DNA from: Gilliamella sp. App6-5
Lineage (GTDB): Bacteria; Pseudomonadota; Gammaproteobacteria; Enterobacterales; Orbaceae
DNA length: 32,962 nucleotides
Assembly: GCF_001690525.1 (NCBI RefSeq)
Contig: NZ_LZGT01000079.1
Span: 1-32,962, forward strand
Direction of reading: 5' to 3'
The translations under genes were made by a program, and so were the position numbers. Each line of letters begins with the position of its first letter. Position 1 is the first letter of the stretch. Below are positions 8,087 through 15,400 of this stretch, piece after piece. The notes under the pieces were generated by a model, which saw nothing but the letters and a program-made list of their open reading frames with translations, had not been told where the DNA came from and searched no databases.

Positions 8087-8752
8087 ATGATTAAATTAAA
8101 CAAAAAATCCATGAAAAAAATAAAAGAGACCAAAAGCTCTGCATTTTATCAACAACAATATAGGCAACGTTTGCGTGAACAAGGTCTAATAAAAAAAGAA
8201 GTTTGGATTTTACCCGAAAATGCAACGAAATTATTCGAAATTGAAAAGCAGTTTCGTCTTGTCAGTAACACATGCTTTAACAATAAACAGGAAAACAATA
8301 AAATGAAAAAAAATGAAGTTTGGTCAATTACAGATCTTTATCAAGCTTTACATGATTCACAATTAGTTAAACAAGATTTTGCTAGCATTGAAGTTATCGA
8401 TGGTATTGATGCTTGTTTGCATATCGTTATGCATGAATATGGTGATCTACCATTATTTTTAAGTATTTCTAATCAACAAATTATCGTTGAAGCCCTACTT
8501 TGGCCTGTTGATATTGTCAAACAGCCGACTCAATTTAATGAAGAAATATTATATACTCGAAAACTATTTCCATTATCAACCATTGCAATTGAAAAAACAG
8601 GCGATGGTTCATTAAATTATATTATGTATGGCGCGTTGAGTGCATCTTCATTACTAAGCGATATCATTTATGAATTAGAAACTTTATCGGATAATGTCAT
8701 TAAAGCTACCGAAGCTTATGAACAACATATTAACATTAACAAATTGAATTAA
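8087..8752 (+). CDS. DUF2170 (YjfI-like) protein with RHH-like N-terminus
   Basis: A 221-residue protein in two parts. Residues about 75-215 are a DUF2170 domain as in E. coli YjfI (about 133 aa): VWSITDLYQALHDS, VIDGIDACLHIVM, DLPLFLSISNQQIIVEALLW, KLFPLSTIAIE and YGALSASSLLSDIIYELE. The first 60 residues are extra and basic (AFYQQQYRQRLREQGLIKKE then VWILPENA), resembling ribbon-helix-helix or DUF3018-like antitoxin N-termini, which suggests DNA binding. No Shine-Dalgarno precedes ATG 8087 or ATG 8111; an internal ATG at 8302 would yield the DUF2170 domain alone. DUF2170 genes often neighbour pspA relatives, and the pspA gene follows after 23 bp. The regulator role is inferred. Confidence 0.8.
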   Translation: MIKLNKKSMKKIKETKSSAFYQQQYRQRLREQGLIKKEVWILPENATKLFEIEKQFRLVSNTCFNNKQENNKMKKNEVWSITDLYQALHDSQLVKQDFASIEVIDGIDACLHIVMHEYGDLPLFLSISNQQIIVEALLWPVDIVKQPTQFNEEILYTRKLFPLSTIAIEKTGDGSLNYIMYGALSASSLLSDIIYELETLSDNVIKATEAYEQHININKLN

Positions 8753-8775
8753 AATAGATAATAAGGAGATTAACA

Positions 8776-9468
8776 ATGGCTATCTTCAAAAAACTTGTTA
8801 CAGCACTTCGTGGTGGTGTCAATGAAGCAGGTGAAGCAATTATCGATGCACAAGCGCTGCGTATATTAGACCAAGAAATTCGCGATGCAGATGTTGAATT
8901 AAAACAAGCTAAAGAATCATTAGCAAACATACTTGCTCAACACAAATTAGCAGAAAAAGAAGTTGAAAAAATTCAAGCTGAAATCACTGAGTATGAAAAT
9001 TATGCCATCAAAGCATTAGAAAACAATAATGAAAAGTTAGCTTTAGAAGTGGCTGAAAAGCTTTCAGTTCTTGAAAACGAACACAAAGTTCATAAAACAC
9101 AAGCAACATATTTTGCTGACAATGTAAAAAACCTACGTCAAACAATATCACAAACAGAAATTAACATTCGTAATCTTAAACAACAAGTCGATATTGTAAA
9201 AGCCACAGAAAGTGTGCAAAAAGCCCAATCAGCTATTGCTCAACGTTATGGTAATTCAACAACAAAATTACAAACAGCTTTGGATTCTTTAGAGCGAATT
9301 AAAAAACGTCAAGAACAAACGGCTGCAACGATCGAAGCAAAAAAAGAATTATCGGTATCTGAAAATCAAGATTCACTTGATCGTAAACTTGAGGAGGCAG
9401 GGATAAAATCGAGCAATCAAAATGCCGCGACAATTTTAGCCAGATTAAAGGGAAAAAAAACGAATTAA
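8776..9468 (+). CDS. yjfJ: PspA/IM30-family membrane protein, YjfJ-type
   Basis: A 230-residue PspA/IM30 (ESCRT-III superfamily) protein, nearly the length of E. coli YjfJ (232 aa). The first about 20 residues (AIFKKLVTALRGG) form the amphipathic membrane-binding helix; the rest is almost wholly coiled coil (QEIRDADVELKQAKESLANI, KALENNNEKLALEVAEKL). Such proteins polymerise on damaged or stored-curvature inner membrane. It differs from classical pspA in its partners: no pspF, pspB or pspC is near, and DUF2170 precedes it. AAGGAGA lies 7 bases before the ATG. The C-terminus is basic (RLKGKKTN). Confidence 0.9.
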   Translation: MAIFKKLVTALRGGVNEAGEAIIDAQALRILDQEIRDADVELKQAKESLANILAQHKLAEKEVEKIQAEITEYENYAIKALENNNEKLALEVAEKLSVLENEHKVHKTQATYFADNVKNLRQTISQTEINIRNLKQQVDIVKATESVQKAQSAIAQRYGNSTTKLQTALDSLERIKKRQEQTAATIEAKKELSVSENQDSLDRKLEEAGIKSSNQNAATILARLKGKKTN

Positions 9469-9572
9469 ATTTTTAGGTTTTATTTTTTTAAGTTAAAATA
9501 ACCGAATAAAAATATAATAATAGTAGCCAGTTATAATAACTGCTTAAAAAATATGAGTATAAAGGAAATATA

Positions 9573-10220
9573 ATGGAGCTTTTCTGGGGAATCTTTTTTT
9601 CCTTTCCGGTTGTTATTTTTAGCGCCTTATTAACACTTTGTGTTATGTATTGGTTAATTGCTGCAACCGGTATTTTAAGTATTGATTGTTTGGATATTGC
9701 AATTAACCTAGACGATATCACAACCGATGTACCCTCATCAACATTAGGTGGTTTATTATTAAAATTTGGCCTTAATGATGTGCCACTGACACTTGTTATC
9801 ACCTTAATTTCATTATTCGGATGGTCCACAAGTTATTTTGGTTTTCGCTTGTTGATTTTACCTTTATATGATTTTATTTTGTACTATTACCTAGTCGGAT
9901 TATTTATTTTTATTATTACCCTAACTATTTCAATTTACCTGACTGCATTCGTTATAAAACCAATTCGCCCTTTATTCAAAAAGCTAAGTGCAACCAATGA
10001 TCATAAATCATTATTAGGACAAATTGTTGAAATACGTTCCAGCACTGTAAATAAAATCAAAGGAGAAGCAACTTATGAAGATGGTGGGGCAGGATTGATT
10101 TTACAAGTTAGAAGTGATGAAACATATCAATTTAAACGTGGAGATAAAGCAATACTACTACGATATGATACAACCAATAATTGTTACGAAATTATTAGCA
10201 TTGAAGAATTTAACGGATAG
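9573..10220 (+). CDS. yqiJ: YqiJ-type membrane protein with OB fold
   Basis: A 215-residue inner-membrane protein of the YqiJ (DUF1449/OB-fold) family. Three hydrophobic segments lie at about 4-30, 73-95 and 98-130. A cytoplasmic C-terminal OB-like domain of NfeD type follows (LLGQIVEIRSSTVNKIKGEA, then FKRGDKAILLRYD). YqiJ and NfeD proteins pair with flotillins, and the yqiK-type gene follows after 31 bp, as in the E. coli yqiJK pair. AAAGGAA lies upstream of the ATG. The 104-bp gap before it is AT-rich and may hold an internal promoter (TATAAT-like at 9524), but I see no terminator. Confidence 0.87.
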   Translation: MELFWGIFFSFPVVIFSALLTLCVMYWLIAATGILSIDCLDIAINLDDITTDVPSSTLGGLLLKFGLNDVPLTLVITLISLFGWSTSYFGFRLLILPLYDFILYYYLVGLFIFIITLTISIYLTAFVIKPIRPLFKKLSATNDHKSLLGQIVEIRSSTVNKIKGEATYEDGGAGLILQVRSDETYQFKRGDKAILLRYDTTNNCYEIISIEEFNG

Positions 10221-10251
10221 TCAGATTTCATTTTTTGGAGAAAAGTAAATT

Positions 10252-12363
10252 ATGCATATAAATACAGATACAGTAATATTTTTTCTTGTAACAGTAGGAA
10301 TTATTTATTTAATTATAATGGGATTTTTCTTATTATTTAAAGCTTTTTATATTAAAGTTCCTCAAGGTACAGCACTTATCGTTAATGATATGACCTCAAA
10401 ACCCAAAGTACACTTTACAGGTGCTTTAGTTTATCCAGTTATCTACAAAAAAGAATTTATGAAAATTTCATTAATTACTTTTGATGTAGAACGTCGAGGA
10501 AAAGATGGTTTAATCTGTAAAGATAATTTACGTGCAGATATCTGTGTTGCTTTTTATCTTCGAGTGAACGAAACCACTGAAGATGTATTAAAAGTAGCCA
10601 AATCAATTGGTGTAGATAGAGCATCAGATCAAAAAGCAGTTAGTTCGCTCTTTAGTGCGAAATTTTCAGAAGCCCTGAAAACCGTAGGTAAACAATTTGA
10701 ATTATCAAAATTGTTTGAGGATCGCATGAACTTTCGTGAACGTATTATTGACGTTATCGGTAAAGATCTTAATGGTTATGCATTAGAAGATGTTGCCATC
10801 GATTATTTAGAACAAACACCAATAAAATCACTTGATCCAGATAATATTTTTGATGCGGAAGGGATCAATAAAATCACGTCAATTACTGCTGTTCATAAAG
10901 ATGAAACAAACAAACGTGAACGAGATCTTGAATTAGCATTAAAGAAAAAAGATACCGAAACCATTGAAGCAAAATTAGAACTTGAACGTCAGCAAGCCGA
11001 TGCTGAAGCACGCCAAAAACGCGAAATCGAAACAATTCGTGCTCGCGAAGCTGCTGAAACATTAAAAGTACAAGAAGAAGAGCGCTTAAAAGCAGAACAA
11101 GCAAGAATCCAGTCTCAACAAGAAATTGAAGTACGTGAAGAAAATCGCCTGCGTGAAGTAGAAGTTGCACAACAAAATCGCCTACGCGCTATTGCTATTG
11201 AAGAAGAACGTGTTGAAAGAGCTCGTTCTCTTGAAATCGTTGCTCGCGAACGTGAAGTTGAACTACAACGAATTGAAAAAGATAAAGTACTTGAAGAAGA
11301 AAAAAAACTTATTGCCAATGTCATTCGAGAACGTGTTGCTGTTGAAAAAACCGTTGCAGTCGAAGAAGAAAACATCAAAGAAGTGCGTGAAGTTTCAAGA
11401 GCAGATCGTGAAAAACAAACCACAATTATTGAAGCTGAGGCAAAAGCCGAACAAGAACTCGTTAAACAAGTCAAACAAGCTGAAGCAGATGAACAAGCAT
11501 CAAAACACCGTGCCATTGAAATTAGCACCATGGCTCAAGCTGAACTCGAAGCCGCAGCTAAACAGGCAGAAGCTAAAAAACAATTAGCACAAGGTATTGA
11601 AGCCGAAGAAGCAGCCATTGGTTTAGCTGAAGCTAAAGTTCGTAAAGCACGAGCCGAAGCAGAAGAAAAAGAAGGATTAGTCAAAGCCAATATTACAGCT
11701 GAAACCTTACTTGCCGAAGCGAGAGGTAATCAAGAAAAAGGCTTATCAGAAGCTAAAGTTATTGAAGCAAAAGCAATAGCGACTGAAAAACAAGGTCTAA
11801 CTGAAGCTAAAGTACTTGAAGAAAAACTATCGGCTCAAGCTCGAGGCGATGAACGAATTGGTTTTGCTAAAGCAGCGGCAACTAAGGAACAAGGTCTTGC
11901 TGAAGCATTGGTTATTCGTGAACGCTTAACCGCAGAAGCAAATGGTTTAGTTGAAAAATTCCAAGCAATGGGCACAATGAATGAACAATCGAAAAACCAC
12001 GAAGAGTTCCGTTTAGCACTTGAAAAAGGATTTGAACAAGCTATGGCTGCTATTGCTGCCAATAAAGACATTGCACGCGAACAAGCGAATGTTCTTGCAG
12101 CAGCATTTAGTAAAGCAAATATTGAAATCGTTGGTGGTAATGATAACTTCTTTAATAGCTTCTCTAAAGCAATTAGTGTGGGTAAAGCTATTGAAGGAAC
12201 AGTTAATCAAAGCCCAGTTCTGCAATCTGCCTTACAGTCAGTATTATCACGCTTATCTGGTAACAAAAATATCGATTTACAAGATGCGTTGAAAAATGCA
12301 GATTTAAAAGCCTTAGCTAAGCAATTTTTACCATCCGATAGTAACCAAGAAAGTGATAGTTAA
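10252..12363 (+). CDS. yqiK: Long YqiK-type flotillin
   Basis: A 703-residue flotillin-like protein. One N-terminal membrane helix (about 8-31) is followed by an SPFH/band-7 domain (about 32-210, starting VPQGTALIVNDM) and a very long charged coiled coil (about 215-590) rich in Ala and Glu. Near its end are imperfect repeats of the type KGLSEAKVIEAKA / KQGLTEAKVLEEKL / KEQGLAEALVIRERL. The last about 110 residues include the low-charge segment NIEIVGGNDNFFNSFSKAIS. E. coli YqiK is about 550 residues, so the extra length is mainly in the coiled coil. Flotillins oligomerise in membrane microdomains. GGAG lies upstream of the ATG. It ends 99 bp before the giant ATPase gene, with which it probably works. 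Confidence 0.92.
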   Translation: MHINTDTVIFFLVTVGIIYLIIMGFFLLFKAFYIKVPQGTALIVNDMTSKPKVHFTGALVYPVIYKKEFMKISLITFDVERRGKDGLICKDNLRADICVAFYLRVNETTEDVLKVAKSIGVDRASDQKAVSSLFSAKFSEALKTVGKQFELSKLFEDRMNFRERIIDVIGKDLNGYALEDVAIDYLEQTPIKSLDPDNIFDAEGINKITSITAVHKDETNKRERDLELALKKKDTETIEAKLELERQQADAEARQKREIETIRAREAAETLKVQEEERLKAEQARIQSQQEIEVREENRLREVEVAQQNRLRAIAIEEERVERARSLEIVAREREVELQRIEKDKVLEEEKKLIANVIRERVAVEKTVAVEEENIKEVREVSRADREKQTTIIEAEAKAEQELVKQVKQAEADEQASKHRAIEISTMAQAELEAAAKQAEAKKQLAQGIEAEEAAIGLAEAKVRKARAEAEEKEGLVKANITAETLLAEARGNQEKGLSEAKVIEAKAIATEKQGLTEAKVLEEKLSAQARGDERIGFAKAAATKEQGLAEALVIRERLTAEANGLVEKFQAMGTMNEQSKNHEEFRLALEKGFEQAMAAIAANKDIAREQANVLAAAFSKANIEIVGGNDNFFNSFSKAISVGKAIEGTVNQSPVLQSALQSVLSRLSGNKNIDLQDALKNADLKALAKQFLPSDSNQESDS

Positions 12364-12411
12364 AAATCTTATACTTCTGGATAATTCTTAATTCTAATTA
12401 TCACTATCAAC

Positions 12412-12446
12412 TGTCTTTAGTTGGTTGTACAGACCGACTAAAGACA
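12412..12446 (+). other. Strong intergenic hairpin before the ATPase gene
   Basis: Arms TGTCTTTAGTTGG (12412-12424) and CCGACTAAAGACA (12434-12446) pair over 13 bp with one G-T pair and a 9-base loop. No T tract follows, so it is not a standard intrinsic terminator. It ends 16 bases before ATG 12463. It could protect the 3' end of the flotillin message, be a processing site, or set the lower output of the giant downstream gene. Confidence 0.65.
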
Positions 12447-12462
12447 ATAACCTTTCTGTATA

Positions 12463-15400
12463 ATGATCAACGAGTTAAAAATGGCTGAAATAGAACAAGA
12501 AAATCAACAACAAACAATACTTGATAACGCCGTTGCTGAAGGTGGCGCTTATGAAATTCTTCGCAAACGTTTAACATCACTCGGACAAGAACTTAACCAA
12601 AAAACAGAGACACTAAACCAAGAAAGGCTTGCTGAATTTGGCAAAAGTGACATGTCAATTATTAGCCGTATTCGGATAAGAACTGAAAATAATTGTATTG
12701 CACGAGACATTGTACGTTTTGGCGATTGGTTATTATTTGGATATAACGTCTTTATGGGGTTAAAAAAAGAGACCAAAATAGAAGATGTATTTTCACTTTA
12801 CCAATTGATCGAGCGTGATGGTAATTACGAAGCGGATCTAGTTGATATTTCTAACACCTTTTTAAATATTGATCGGTTTGTTCAAGATTTTAATGAACTA
12901 TATACATATTATAAAAATGCACAGTTATTACAACTTGTTGAACGTGATGGAAAACTACTTGCTAGTTTCCAAATTGGTGAACGTGTTAGCGATATTCGTG
13001 TTTTTCGATGGTCTATATCAAACGATAAAAAAACCATTAATTATATTGATAATCGTGGAGAGCGTGATATTGCACTTCCGCCCGCTTACGATTTTGAATG
13101 GCAAGAGACCACTCGTGAAAATATCGTTAATGGTCGATTCCCGCATGTAAATGTGTTAGATACTGTTTTTGTTGAAACCATTGGCGGTGATTTAACCATA
13201 AAATGTGAAAATAACACCAACGATGGTCTTGGCATTTACCGCGAAGATGTTATCGATAAAAATCAATCCATCAATGATGCTAAAATAGAGTACGCGAAAG
13301 TAGGATCTTTAATTCTATTAAAGGTATTACCTTATCGTGAAGATAATTGGCGTTATTTAGTCTATAATATACTAACACAAAAAGTACAAAGAATTGATTT
13401 TATAGGTCAAGCTTGTATCCAACTTCCAGAAGATCATGGCATTATTTTTCCTGGTGGTTATTATTTACAAAATGGCGAATACAAAACATTTGATCAGTCA
13501 ATGTCGGGAATGCGTTTTAGACGTATCAGACGTTCACCTAATGGTGAAGATGTTTTATATATATTTTATGATCCAACTTCAGGCCGCTTAGCATTATTTA
13601 ATTATAATATGATTGAGCGTAAACTGGATAATCCTATTTTAGGTCAAGGTTATGCCGTGTTCGAAGATGGCAGAATGGTCGTATTCGAGGGTGAAAATAA
13701 TGAACCCACTCGCGTCCACCCAATGCAAATTTGGCAAACACCATTTTATAGCGATGAATTTGCCGCAAGACAGCCAACAAATAACAGCTTTTTAGGTAGA
13801 ATTGGTAATGCTGATCTAGTTCGTGGTATTTCTGATCTCTATTTTATTGCTCGCGAAATTGACAATCAATCCGTATCATCCCAACTATATAGCAAATTAA
13901 GTGAAGATACTAAACGGCTTTTTGATAGCTACTTTTGGTTAAGTGATGAACAAAATTTACCGTTTGCGCCAATTCTTCGTAATATCTCGCAAACAAGCGA
14001 ATTAGTGCTTGATGAATATGAAAAAGTTGAAAGTATACGCCGCCAATCAAATAGCGCTATGCGCGAAGCAATTTCAAATCAACAAGATCTATTAGCAAAA
14101 TTATATCCAGATAGTTGGAAAGAAACCCAAGAATATGTCGATGCTCTTAATGCCATAAAAATGCAATTAGGTAGTCTTGTCACATTAAGAACTTACCGTT
14201 ATATCGATTTAAACCAAATTGAAATAATGGAAGATGAACTAAAAAAACGCCAATCTATCGTTTCTTTAGCCACTGCGGAATTTTTAGGTAGTGAACAAGC
14301 CTTAGCGCCATTCATATCAAAAATTGATAATATTGAGCATGACATTGCTAAAGCAGACTCTGCCGCAAAACTTAGTGAGCCAACAAAAATAGCTGATGAT
14401 ATGTCTAATGATTTAGATATGTTATCCCAATTAATGGCATCATTAAAATTTGATGATGTTACATTGCAAACAAAAATCATTGAATCAATTGCTGAAGTTT
14501 ATGCCAAACTTAATCAAACGAAAGCCAGAATTCATCAAAAACGGAAAAATCTGTCTAGTGTTGAAATGGTTGCCCAATTTGGTGCCCAATTTAAACTATT
14601 TAGTCAAAGTATAGCCAATGCATTAGGGCTCGCAACAACACCTGAAAAATGTGATGATGAACTTTCGAGGCTGTTAGTTCAATTAGAAGAACTTGAAAAT
14701 CAGTTTAGCGAAAGCGAAGAGTTTTTAAATGATATATTAGCAAAGCGCGAAGAGATACTAGAGTCTTTTGAAACTCACAAACAAGCACTACTTGAAGACA
14801 GGACCAGACGCAGTGAAGCACTACTTACTGCAGCACAACGAATTTTAGATAGCATACCAAGAAGAACTGCGAAGTTTTCAGATCAAACTGAACTTAATGC
14901 TTTTTTTGTTGCCGATCCTTTAGCTCAAAAAATTCGTGAAATTGTCGAAAAATTAAGAGCACTATTTGATAATGTTAAAGCTGATGATATCGAATCCCGA
15001 TTTAAAAGTGCACAAGATCAAGCAATACGCGCATTACGTGATAAATCAGAAATTTTTGAATCAGGCGGTAATATCATAAAACTCGGTCCAAGGCATAAGT
15101 TTAGTGTCAATACCCAAGAGCTTGACCTAACCGTTGTACCTAAAGAAAACCACTTATATTTACAATTAACAGGTACCGACTATCAAGAAAAAATAGCGCA
15201 TCCTAAGCTAGAAAGCTACAAACCGTTTTGGACAATGTCATTAGAATCAGAATCCCCAACGGTTTACCGGGCAGAATACCTAGCCTACTCAATAATTAAT
15301 TCTGCATTAAAAAAAGAACATGATTTTAGCTATGATGATCTTGTTAGCGAATTAAATCAGCCCGAAATATTAAATAAAACAGTACGCGATTATGCGGCAA

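Noticed and set aside
8776-9468. Classical pspA of the pspABC/pspF system
   Set aside because: None of pspF, pspB or pspC is nearby and the DUF2170 neighbour and length fit the YjfJ type.
11115-11587. Long frames on both strands inside the flotillin gene
   Set aside because: They are by-products of the repetitive Ala/Glu/Lys-rich coiled-coil codons; low-complexity Ser/Arg or Lys/Leu content betrays this.
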